Of a stretch of DNA of 64,000 nucleotides, positions 8,826 to 17,871 are shown piece by piece. The notes under the pieces are model-generated. The model had not been told where the DNA came from, searched no databases, and was given only the letters and a program-made list of their open reading frames with translations. Source of the DNA: JAODBJ01 sp963782465 (lineage in GTDB: Bacteria > Actinomycetota > Acidimicrobiia > IMCC26256 > PALSA-610); the NCBI GenBank assembly GCA_963782465.1, contig CAWAJR010000001.1:558001-622000 (forward strand), read 5' to 3'. The translations under genes and the position numbers were made by a program. Position 1 is the first letter of the stretch, and every line of letters starts with the position of its first letter.

Positions 8826-9707
8826 TCAGGTCGTGACATTCGATCCCGTACTCCCGTTCGGCCCGCCGGGCCCGAATTGGCCGTTCCCCCGGAAGCGGCC
8901 ACCGATGCCGGCACCGAAACCACCGTTGCCGTCGCGGATCGCGGTGGCGGTGATCGAACCGTCGGAGTCGGTCGTGCCGATCACGATGATGCGCTGGCCT
9001 TTCGCGAGGTGGGAAACCGTCGTCGCCTGGGTCTTGGTGATCTTCGTCGACGACGACACGGTGATGGTGGCGGTCCCGCCGTTGAAGGTCGAGACCGTGA
9101 TGGTGTCACCGCTGACCTTCGTGACGGTCCCGGTGGCGAAACCGCCGGGGCGTTGCCCGTTGAACGACCGGGGCGTCGTGCCGTCGCCGGGCCGGTCGGC
9201 GTTGCCGTACCCGCCGCCGGGGTACGCGCCACCGGTGCGGAAGCCGGGCCCGCCGGTGTCGTTCGCGCCCATGTCGGTGAGGGTTGTCGCCGCAGTGCTG
9301 GTGCCCGTGGTCTTGCCGACCGCGATGACCCGGTCGCCGTTCGCGATGTCGGGCAGTGTCGCGTCGACGCCCGTGGTGACGTTCGTCGACGCGCTCGTGT
9401 GGACGGTCACCGCGGTGCCGGAGGTGTTGGTGACCGTCAGTGTCGACCCGTCGATCGCGGCGATCGTGCCGAACGTCCCGCCGCCGGCGAACCGGCCGCC
9501 GAAGCCTTCGCCGTTGCCCTGGTTGAGGCCGGCTGCCGTATTCGAGGTGTTCGCGGCGGCCGGGCTGCCGTGGTGGCCGACACTGCGGGCGACGACGAAC
9601 GCGAGCCCGGCCGCGAGCACGATGGCGATCGCGATCGCCCACGGTTGCCAGGCCGGCCGAGCGCCGCCCGCGGGCGGCTCGTCGCTGGGAGTGGGGAGCG
9701 GTTCCAT
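8826..9707 (-). CDS. membrane-anchored protein with two DUF5666-like domains
   Basis: A 293-residue protein with a Pro-rich cytosolic start, one membrane helix at residues 23-43 (WAIAIAIVLAAGLAFVVA) and an exported part. This holds two similar beta domains, at about 80-150 (FGTIAAIDGSTLTVTNTSG, GDRVIAVGKT) and 190-270 (ATGTVTKVSGDTITVSTF, GQRIIVIGTT). They match the DUF5666 pattern in which a G-x-V/I-x-x-I/V-D/S-G-x-T/S-L/I-T-V strand is followed by a GD/GQ-x-V-x-V-x-G turn. Gly-rich linkers surround them. It is first in the operon with the two-component system, so it may be a regulated envelope protein or a sensor accessory; that role is inference. Confidence 0.7.
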   Translation of the reverse strand: MEPLPTPSDEPPAGGARPAWQPWAIAIAIVLAAGLAFVVARSVGHHGSPAAANTSNTAAGLNQGNGEGFGGRFAGGGTFGTIAAIDGSTLTVTNTSGTAVTVHTSASTNVTTGVDATLPDIANGDRVIAVGKTTGTSTAATTLTDMGANDTGGPGFRTGGAYPGGGYGNADRPGDGTTPRSFNGQRPGGFATGTVTKVSGDTITVSTFNGGTATITVSSSTKITKTQATTVSHLAKGQRIIVIGTTDSDGSITATAIRDGNGGFGAGIGGRFRGNGQFGPGGPNGSTGSNVTT

Positions 9708-9889
9708 CTCTGGGTTTCACCTCGGTGAGAGCGAACGGGACGGGAGGCCGTCGACGGGGCGGACCGGCAGCCGTGCGGGCGCGGCTCGGCGCCCGGCACA
9801 GGTCTGCAGACGAGATGGTCGGTCCTTTTTCTTGGAATCACCTGTGAACTTCCTTGGCCTTACACAGGAGTTCGGCCAACAACCCGGAA

Positions 9890-9907
9890 TCACAGGCAAT
9901 TCACAGC
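9890..9907 (+). promoter_or_regulatory. predicted OmpR-family direct-repeat operator (TCACAGG-N4-TCACAGC)
   Basis: Two heptamers, TCACAGG at 9890-9896 and TCACAGC at 9901-9907, are separated by CAAT, giving an 11-bp period. This geometry is what OmpR/PhoP-family dimers bind; from memory, mycobacterial PhoP recognises TCACAGC-N4-TCACAGC, one base different from this site. It lies about 120 bases upstream of the macA start and about 180 bases upstream of the divergent DUF5666-regulator-kinase operon. The regulator encoded at 8050-8772 is the obvious candidate ligand, but binding is inference. Confidence 0.5.
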
Positions 9908-10015
9908 GAGCTCCCAAGGGCGCTTGAGCCTGCCCCCCGAAGTTGTACGACGGCGGCGCAGCCCTCCGCGGCGTGCGGCCGGCGGTGCGCACCGCTCTCG
10001 TCCCCCAACGTCCTC

Positions 10016-10022
10016 GAGGAGG
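10016..10022 (+). promoter_or_regulatory. ribosome binding site deciding a TTG start for macA
   Basis: GAGGAGG lies 5 bases before TTG 10028. No other candidate start in the open frame has a comparable site, and residues coded upstream of 10028 do not look like a signal or linker. This fixes the start so that the protein begins with a basic stretch followed at once by its membrane anchor. Confidence 0.65.
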
Positions 10023-10027
10023 CCCGG

Positions 10028-11439
10028 TTGCTCGGCACGCTCCGCCGCATATTCGTACGCCGTGCGGTGGTGATCCCGGTCGCGGTGCTCGCCGTCGCGG
10101 CGGCCGGGTGGGTGGGGTTCGCCTCGGGCGGCAAGTCGTCGGCCACGCCGACGTCGACCGACCGGGTGCTCACCGTCACGCCCGGGACGATGAGCCAGAC
10201 GGTGTCGTCGTCGGGCACCGTCGAACCGGCCGACACCGAGGAGCTGTCGTTCGCCGACGCCGGGACCGTCACCGCGGTGAAGGTCAAGGCCGGCCAGAAG
10301 GTCACCAAGGGCCAGGTGCTCGCGACCATCGACTCGGCCGCATTGCTGAGCCAGGTGACCCAGGCCCAAGCGACGCTCGACAACGCCGTCGCGCAGCTTT
10401 CGAGCGACCAGAGCGCGAGCGCGTCGGATGCACAGATCGCCGCCGATGAGGCGAACGTCGCGGCCGATTTCGCGTCGCTCGGCGCGGCCAAGCAGTCGCT
10501 CGCGGGCGCGACGCTCACCTCGCCGATCTCGGGCACCGTGTCGAGTGTCGACCTGACCGTCGGCGAGCAGCTCAGCAGCAGTGGGAGCTCGGCGACCAAC
10601 GTCAGCGGCACCGGGACCGGTTCCGGCCGTACGAACGCGGCGAGTTCGAGTGCGAGTTCGAACGCCGCTTCGAGCGCGGCCAACTCGTCGAGTTCGACCG
10701 GCCAGATCGAAGTGATCAGCAGCGCGATGGTTGTCGACTTGAGCGTCGGCACGACCGATATCGGCAACATCAAGGTCGGCCAGCCGGCCACGGTCACCGC
10801 GACGAACGCGTCGAGTACGTCGAGCTCGTCGGGCGCCGGGTTCCTGCAGCGGCTGTTCGCGCAAGGTGGCGGCGGCAACTTCCCCGGCGGCGCGAACGCG
10901 ACCGGGAACACGAACTCGACCGGGAACGGTTCGAGCCAATCGAGCGCGCCGACGATCGGAGCACCCGCGACCGGCAAGGTCACCTCGGTCGGTGCGATCG
11001 CGACCGGGAGTTCCGGCGTGGCGTCGTTCCCGGTGGTCGTGCAGATCGACGGGCACCCGAGCGACTTCAACGCCGGCGCGTCGGCCTCGGCGTCGATCGC
11101 GTACCGCACGCTCGACAACGTGCTGTCGGTACCGGTCGCGGCGGTGCACCAGACCAACGGCCAGTCGACCGTCGTCGTCCTCGTGGGCGGCAAGAAGCAG
11201 ACCCGCACCGTGCAGACCGGTCTGACCGCGAATGGCCAGATCCAGATCACGAGCGGGCTGCAGTCGGGCGACCAAGTGGTGATCACGATCACCACCCGCA
11301 ACGCGGCTTCGGGCAACGGTTCGACGAACGGCCGGGGCGGTTTCGGCGGCGGTGGGTTCGGCGGCGGCGGGTTCGGTGGCGGCGGGTTCGGCGGGGCGGG
11401 CAACGGTGGGTTGGGCGGCGGCTTCAAGGGGCCCGGCGG

Positions 11440-11443
<4 letters not shown>
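10028..11443 (+). CDS. MacA/HlyD-type efflux adaptor with Gly/Phe-rich tail
   Basis: About 471 residues from TTG 10028. An N-terminal membrane anchor (VVIPVAVLAVAAAGWVGFA) is followed by a membrane-fusion adaptor fold. The split biotinyl-lipoyl domain shows GTVEPADTEELSFADAGTV with VKAGQKVTKGQVLATID, a short coiled coil, and the second lipoyl half LTSPISGTVSSVDLTVGEQL. Beta-barrel and membrane-proximal parts include FNAGASASASIAYRTLDN and GLQSGDQVVI. Two Ser/Ala/Asn-rich insertions and a C-terminal run of FGGGG repeats are unusual. It would link the MacB-like ABC pump to the cell envelope. Its stop overlaps the next start (GTGA). Confidence 0.87.
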
Positions 11444-12173
<730 letters not shown>

Positions 12174-12177
<4 letters not shown>

Positions 12178-13406
12178 GCTGGCTCGACACGTTCCGCACC
12201 GGTTTCGAAGCCGTGCGCTCGCATCGCTTGCGCTCGGGCCTCACCGTGCTCGGCATCCTCATCGGGATCGCGGCGGTGATCCTCACCGTGGGTTTGGGCG
12301 AGGGCGCGCAGAGCGACGTGCGCAGCCAGATCAACGCGCTCGGGAGCAACCTGCTCATCATCTCGCCGGGGAGTTCGACGAGTGGCGGCGGCTTGCGCGG
12401 CGGGTTCGGTTCGGCTTCGACGCTCACGCAGGCCGACGGCCTCGCGCTGGGTTCGAAGACGGCTGCCCCCGACATCGCCGCCGTCGCCCCGACCACACAG
12501 TCGTCGGCGACGTTGATCACCTCGTCATCGAACTGGACGACGTCCGTCGTCGGTACCGATGCGTCATGGCTGAGGGTCCGCGCCCGCACGGTCGACGAAG
12601 GTCGTTTTTTCACCACCGCGGAGAACAAGAACGTTGCCGCGGTGGTGGTACTCGGCTCGTCGACCGCCGACGAGTTGTTCAGCGGGCGCGACCCGGTCGG
12701 CCAGACGGTGAGTATCGACAACGTGCCGCTGCAGGTCATCGGTGTCCTCGCGCCGTCGGGTTCGTCGGGGAGCTCGAACGACGACGACACCGCGCTCGTC
12801 CCGATGAACACGGCTGCGCAATTGTTGTTCGGCGGTAGCGCGCGCACCTCGGTGAACACCATCTATGTCGAGGCGTCGTCGCCGCACACGCTCTCCGCCG
12901 CGTACCAGGAAGCCGACCAGGAATTGCTCGCGCTGCACGGCATCGACTCGAGCACCGACGCCGACTTCACGATCACGAGCCAGCAGTCGATCCTGTCGGC
13001 GGCGACCTCGGTCGATCACACGTTGACCATCCTCCTCGGCGGTATCGCGGCGATCTCGCTGCTGGTCGGTGGCATCGGCGTGATGAACATCATGCTCGTG
13101 TCCGTCACCGAGCGAGTGCGCGAGATCGGGTTGCGCAAGGCACTCGGCGCCCGGCCGCGCGTGATCCGCCGCCAATTCCTCGTCGAGGCATCCGTGCTCG
13201 GTCTTGCCGGCGGCGTGCTCGGGGTCGCGGTCGGATTGATCGGCGCGGTCGTGCTGCCGCACTTCGTGTCGTCGCCGGTCGCCTTGTCGCCGACCGCGTC
13301 GCTCGGCGCGATCCTCATCGCCATCGCGATCGGCATCGGATTCGGCGTGTACCCGGCCAGCCGCGCCGCGCGGCTCGCCCCGATCGACGCGCTGCGGACG
13401 GAGTGA
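12174..13406 (+). CDS. MacB-type ABC transporter permease
   Basis: A 410-residue permease. The first membrane helix is at residues 20-42 (GLTVLGILIGIAAVILTVGL), followed by the MacB periplasmic core domain (about 45-270) with IGVLAPSG-type strands. The C-terminal FtsX domain has three helices and the loop VTERVREIGLRKALGARPRV, and the protein ends IDALRTE as is usual for the family. It is the membrane partner of the ATPase at 11440. The stop overlaps the region of the next adaptor's ribosome site (GGAG at 13400-13403), so the operon continues. Confidence 0.95.
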
Positions 13407-13408
13407 CG

Positions 13409-15183
13409 ATGCCGGGAGCAGCAGGATCGAAAACGAACGTGAAGCCGACGTCGAGGGCGACGCTGAAGGCGCAGGCGCGGCGGCGCAGCATCATCGGTAC
13501 CGGGATCGTCGTGCTCGTGGTGGTCGCGGTTGCGGGCGCGGCCTTCGCGTTCAGCGGATCGCCCGGCCACGCCTACCGCACCGCGGTCGTGACGAAGACG
13601 ACCGTCACCCAAACGCTCCCGCTGAGCGGCACCATCGAACCGGTCGCGCAGGCGACCGTCGGCTTCCCGATCTCCGGCACGGTCGCGTCGGTGCACGTCG
13701 AGGCCGGCCAGCTCGTGACGACGGGCGAGGCGCTCGCCGCGCTCGACACGACGGCACTGCGCCAGGACCTCGCCAACAAGCAAGCCGCGCTCGCCGCAGC
13801 GCAGCTCACCCTGCACAAGGCATTGAACGGCGAAGCCGTGACGGGGGCCGCCTCGAACCCGAACGCGAATGCGTCATCGGCGGCCGCGACGAACGCCGCC
13901 TACGAGCACTCGACCGGCAGCGTGGGCTCCGGCGTCGCGGTGGTGCTCGCCGCCGCGGTCGGCCCGGCGGCACCAACTCGTCGGGCCGTACGGGCTCGGG
14001 TTCGTCGCCGTCGACGCTGGCCGAGGCGCAACGCCAACTCCTCCTCGCGCAACAGGCCGTGGATCTCGACCTGGCCACGGCACGCGCGTCGTTGCAGACC
14101 GCGATCAACGAGTGCGCGACCTCGCCCGGTGGCGGGCCGGGTTCGACGACGACCACGAGCGTGCCGCCGGCGACGACATCGACGAGCACGCCCGCGCCGA
14201 CCACGCCGACGACGCAACCGAACAGTGGGCCGAGCGCGGCGTGCGTCGCCGCGCAGCAACAAGCGCTCCGCGACGAGCAGACCGTCGCCGGAGCGCAGCA
14301 GGCACTCGCCGACGCCGAGGTCGCGCTCAACCGCTTCCTCGCCGCCGCGACCCCGAACGGCACGGGGAACGGCGGCACCGGGAACGGCGGCTCGACGACG
14401 GGTGGCGGCGCGACGAACTCGTCTCGGGGCTCGAGCGCCGCGACCGCGACTGCCGGCCCATCGGCCGAGCAGCTGGTCGCGTACCAGGCCGCGGTCGACG
14501 CCGCCGCGGCGAATGTCGCGGTCGCGGTGCAGGCGCTCGCGCAAGCCACGATCGTCAGCCCCATTACCGGCACCGTCGTGTCGGTGAACCTCACCGCCGG
14601 GCATCACGTCAGCGCGGGCGCCACGACCGACAACGTGGTCGTGGTCGGCAACCGCGGCTACGAAGTATCGACCACCGTTTCCGTCGCCGAGCTGTCGAAG
14701 TTCTCGGTCGGCGACCCGGCGACGATCACGCCCGACGGCACGCACCGGGCGTTGGCAGGCAAAGTCGTGTCGATCGGGGTCGGCGCGTCGTCGTCGGGAT
14801 CGACCGCCCTGTACCCGGTCGTGATCGGTTTCTCGCAACCGCCCCCGGCGTTGCGCAACGGGGCGTCGGCGTCGGTGCAGGTACAGGTCGCGAAGTCGAA
14901 GCGGTCGGCGCTCGCGGTGCCGACGTCGGCGGTGCGGACCACCGCCGGCCTGCACTTCGTGACCGTTCTCGCCGCGGGCAAGACGAGCCAGGTACGGGTC
15001 ACGATCGGCGCTGTCGGCCCCGATCGCACCGAGGTGACATCGGGTTTGCAGGCCGGCCAGGTCGTCGTGCTCGCCGACCTGCACGCCGCGCTGCCGGCGT
15101 CGAACACCAACACCGGGCGCTTCGGCGCGACCGGTTTGGGCGGTACGTTGACCGGCGGTGGGGGTTTCGTCGTCGGACGGTGA
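13409..15183 (+). CDS. second HlyD/MacA-type efflux adaptor (frameshifted)
   Basis: Start ATG 13409 has GGAG at 13400-13403. The first frame gives a membrane anchor (IVVLVVVAVAGAAFAF), a first lipoyl half (SGTVASVHVEAGQLVTTGEA) and a coiled-coil start, and then turns into Arg-rich nonsense after about 13965. A second frame, readable from the same place, continues TLAEAQRQLLLAQQAVDLDL, a second lipoyl half (VSPITGTVVSVNLTAGHHV), a barrel domain and GLQAGQVVVLADL. Adding one base near 13961-13968 joins them into about 591 residues. It gives the MacB pump a second adaptor. Assembly indel is more likely than a pseudogene. Confidence 0.82.
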
Positions 15184-15462
15184 AGAAACCTCGATCTACA
15201 TGGTCGGCGACCGCGGATAGAGGCGGCAGATTCGGAGATGCCTCCGACCCGCCTCCCAGCCCACCCTCATGATCGGTGCCGATGGTGCACGGGCAATCAA
15301 CTTCACGGCCGGCTCGAAAACGCCAGATCGCCCACCAACCGACCGCCGGTGGTGAACGACGTTGCCCCGTTCGCCCGCAGCCGCGCGGGTGCGGGCGAAC
15401 ACCGGGGCATCCCGCGAAGAGTCCATCGTCCGGGCGCACGGCGCGCCTAACATTTCGCACCG

Positions 15463-16116
15463 ATGTGGTCTCGCGGGCGTCGAAAGGAAGCCGAGTCCGA
15501 AGCGCGGGCCGCGTGGCTCGATGCGGCGGCACTCCTCGAGGCGCGATCACGGGCCGACGCGAAGTCGGTGCAGGACGCGCAGCACCTCCTGGTCGAGAAA
15601 CTCGCCGATCTGCACCAGGACCTTGCCAGCCGCGACGACCGGCTGACCGACGTGCTCTCCCAGGTGAGCGCGGCGTGCGGTGATGTTGCCGAACAGCTGG
15701 AAGCAGACCGGGCGGAACGGCGCGAACTCGTGCAAACGATCGGAGCGCTCGCGTCGGCACTCGCGGCGAAGAACAACGGCGCCGAAGTCACCGTCGACCG
15801 GGTCATCGGCGGCACCGTCTACGGCAGCGGCGTCGCGCCCCGCCCCGACCCCTCGCGGCCCGAAACGATCGACCTCACCGTCGACGACGCGGCCTGGAAC
15901 AGCAACGGTCGTGCCCGCCCCATCCCCGTGGGGAGCCCGGTGCGGTGCCGATTCGGGCGCCGCTGGGTCGACGGGTTCGACATCGACGAAGCGGTCGAAG
16001 CCGACGGCGTCACGCGCTATCGCGTCCGCCGCCGCTCCGACCGTTCGCTGCTGCTGAAGCTGTTCGAAGCCGACGACGTGCGGGTGAACGTCCGCTCCGC
16101 GTCGGCACCCCTCTGA
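15463..16116 (+). CDS. coiled-coil protein with RFGxRWVDGF C-terminal domain (paralogue A)
   Basis: A 217-residue cytosolic protein. The N-terminal half is a long charged helix (DLASRDDRLTDVLSQVSAAC, QLEADRAERRELVQTIGALA), predicted coiled coil. A linker is followed by a compact C-terminal domain, residues 145-215, with VRCRFGRRWVDGFDIDE and TRYRVRRRSDRSLLLKLFEA. The same architecture and both blocks recur in the protein at 28427-29065. I do not recognise the family. TAACAT at 15448-15453 looks like a -10 box 9 bases before the ATG, so the message may be nearly leaderless. The 279-base gap upstream holds nothing else I can support. Confidence 0.7.
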   Translation: MWSRGRRKEAESEARAAWLDAAALLEARSRADAKSVQDAQHLLVEKLADLHQDLASRDDRLTDVLSQVSAACGDVAEQLEADRAERRELVQTIGALASALAAKNNGAEVTVDRVIGGTVYGSGVAPRPDPSRPETIDLTVDDAAWNSNGRARPIPVGSPVRCRFGRRWVDGFDIDEAVEADGVTRYRVRRRSDRSLLLKLFEADDVRVNVRSASAPL

Positions 16117-16143
16117 GCGTCGCTTACCCGTAGGCGCCGGGCG

Positions 16144-16650
16144 TCATCCCACCGAGCTGCAGTTCGTCGCCATCCACTGGACGACGTGCCCGATGGCGGT
16201 CGTGTAGGCCGGGCTCATGTCCTTCGCCGCCACCGACCGGATGTCGCCGGAGCTGCCCACGCGGCCGGCGTCGTCGGCGAGCTTGTCGAGCGTCGACGCG
16301 ATCTCGTCCGCGTCCGCCTTCAGTTCGGGCGGCACGCTCGTCCGCAGCGACTGTGCCGCGGCGCGCAGGTGGCGCACGACGTCTGCTGTCGACGACACGT
16401 TGCTGAGGTCGGCGTTCAAGTCGGTGACGAACTTGCAGGCCGCCTTGCCATCGGTCGGCGCCGGGGCGCTGCCCGTCGCGGCAGATGCCGCGGTCGCGGC
16501 GGGAACCGTCGTCTCCACGGCTTTCGCGGTTGCACCGGTCGCGCCGGCGGCGCCGAGCGACTGGTGGGAGGAGGTGCCGCAGCCGGCCCCGACGGCGGCG
16601 AACAGGAGCGAAGCGGCGAGCACGGTGCGGACCGATGGGCGTTCGAACAT
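16144..16650 (-). CDS. putative lipoprotein, hypothetical
   Basis: A 168-residue protein from ATG 16650. The N-terminus is a signal peptide with a lipobox-like end, SLLFAAVGAGCGTSS, so the Cys near residue 24 is probably lipidated. An Ala/Thr-rich linker precedes a helical domain from about residue 65: CKFVTDLNADLSNVSS, LRTSVPPELKADADEIASTL, ending VVQWMATNCSSVG. The two Cys residues in the mature domain could form a disulfide. No catalytic motifs are present. The family is not recognised but resembles small actinobacterial surface lipoproteins. It is convergent with 15463-16116. Confidence 0.7.
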   Translation of the reverse strand: MFERPSVRTVLAASLLFAAVGAGCGTSSHQSLGAAGATGATAKAVETTVPAATAASAATGSAPAPTDGKAACKFVTDLNADLSNVSSTADVVRHLRAAAQSLRTSVPPELKADADEIASTLDKLADDAGRVGSSGDIRSVAAKDMSPAYTTAIGHVVQWMATNCSSVG

Positions 16651-16928
16651 GGCGCAATCCTTCGTTCGAGGCGGTGCCCGTGCACCGCTTCCGGATCGCA
16701 GCATCCGCTGATCGCGCCGCCCGTACCGTGAACCGCCGCGCTCTGCGAGTGTCGGAAAATCCCGTTCACCGTGCGGGGAGCGGCGAACTTCCTGAACGTG
16801 GCAAATGCCGACGACGAGCCCGCCGCGATGCGAGACATTGGACGCCGCGACCAACCGGTCGCGTCACCAGCTGAACGTCCCCGACGGCCTGCGTACACTG
16901 CGCTCGCCGTCTCCCCGAGGAGGTCGCC

Positions 16929-17864
16929 GTGCGACGGACACGAAGGTGGGCGCTCGTCGTCGCCGGGATCACCATGGGGGCCGCGTTCATCCCGTCGGTC
17001 GCGGCACCGGCCGGCGCGTCGGGCCTTCCGCTGACGCCGCTGCTCGACTGCGTCTCGCATTCCGTGCCCGGCTACACGATCGCGTTCTTCGGGTACACGA
17101 ACGCGAACGCGGCCCTCACCGTCAAGGTCGGGAAGAAGAACAAGTTCGCGCCCGGCGCCAAGAACCGTGGTCAACCGACCCAGTTCCAGACCGGCACCAA
17201 CGTCGACGAGTTCGCCGTTTCGTTCACCAGCGCGTCGCTCACGTGGTCGCTCAAAGGCCCCGACGGTGTCGTGCGCACCGTGACCGCCGACGCGTCCACG
17301 CCGGCGTGTGCCTCCGACCCGTTCACGCCCGCGGCCGGTGTGGCCGTCGGGCCGATCACCGACCATCCGACGCAACAGAAACACGACGCGAGCGGTGTGC
17401 TGATCGCGGCGAAAGTGAAGTTCAGCCAGAGCGCCACCAGTGTGTGCGACGGCAGCGGCGTCGCGAAGAAGGCCACCGTCACCGCCTACATCAAGCCGTG
17501 GGTCAACGGGAGCGCCAAGGGCCCGACGCAGCAGTTCGACATCTTCGACTTCGCGACCACGCCGACGTTGAAGATCACCGACCCCCAGTTGAGTTTCCCG
17601 CCCTACGCGCTGGGCAACTCGACGGGATGGGTGAGAACCGCGGCGGTCGGCGTGTGCGACCTCGGCGACGGGCTCCTGCTCCAGAGCACGCCGGTGTACT
17701 CGCCGGATACCACGACCTCCGACGTCGAGGTGTACTGCTTCGTCACCGACACGACAGTCGCTCCGCAGGTCACACGCGAAGGCAGCTTCACCGCGCCGCC
17801 CGGCGGCGTCCCCGAGTGTTACACCGACGGGCCCGGCGGCAGCGGAGGTATCAAGTTCCGTTGA
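16929..17864 (+). CDS. hypothetical secreted protein
   Basis: A 311-residue protein starting at GTG 16929, with GAGGAGG 6 bases upstream deciding the start. The N-terminal signal peptide (RRTRRWALVVAGITMGAAFI, then an ASA-like cleavage region) is followed by an all-beta exported protein. It contains GYTIAFFGYTNANAALTVKV near residue 50, and several Cys residues that could form disulfides. The C-terminus is Gly-rich. I do not recognise the family; it looks like an extracellular beta-sandwich protein. The next gene, a cyclase regulator, starts 7 bases after its stop, so both may be co-transcribed. Confidence 0.7.
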   Translation: MRRTRRWALVVAGITMGAAFIPSVAAPAGASGLPLTPLLDCVSHSVPGYTIAFFGYTNANAALTVKVGKKNKFAPGAKNRGQPTQFQTGTNVDEFAVSFTSASLTWSLKGPDGVVRTVTADASTPACASDPFTPAAGVAVGPITDHPTQQKHDASGVLIAAKVKFSQSATSVCDGSGVAKKATVTAYIKPWVNGSAKGPTQQFDIFDFATTPTLKITDPQLSFPPYALGNSTGWVRTAAVGVCDLGDGLLLQSTPVYSPDTTTSDVEVYCFVTDTTVAPQVTREGSFTAPPGGVPECYTDGPGGSGGIKFR

Positions 17865-17871
17865 CCCGTCG

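Larger units (their letters stand above)
9708..10027. promoter_or_regulatory. divergent control region between DUF5666-TCS and macAB operons
   Basis: A 320-base gap without a convincing gene. The plus-strand frame of macA is open back to 9854, but its residues there are not family-like and the strong ribosome site is at 10016. The gap holds several TCACAGG-like heptamers: the direct pair at 9890-9907, a minus-strand copy CCTGTGA at 9841-9847 (part of the small palindrome TCACCTGTGA at 9838-9847) and CACAGG at 9863-9868. The A/T-richer stretch TCCTTTTTCTTGG at 9823-9835 is the likeliest promoter zone. The layout suggests one regulator acting on both operons. Confidence 0.55.

Noticed and set aside
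9854..10027. Longer N-terminus for the macA-like gene
   Set aside because: The frame is open, but there is no good ribosome site upstream, the residues are not signal-like, and the region contains the operator repeats.
13950..13970. Programmed -1 frameshift in the second adaptor
   Set aside because: There is no X-XXY-YYZ slippery heptamer and no obvious stimulatory hairpin; seven similar breaks in the window favour indel error.
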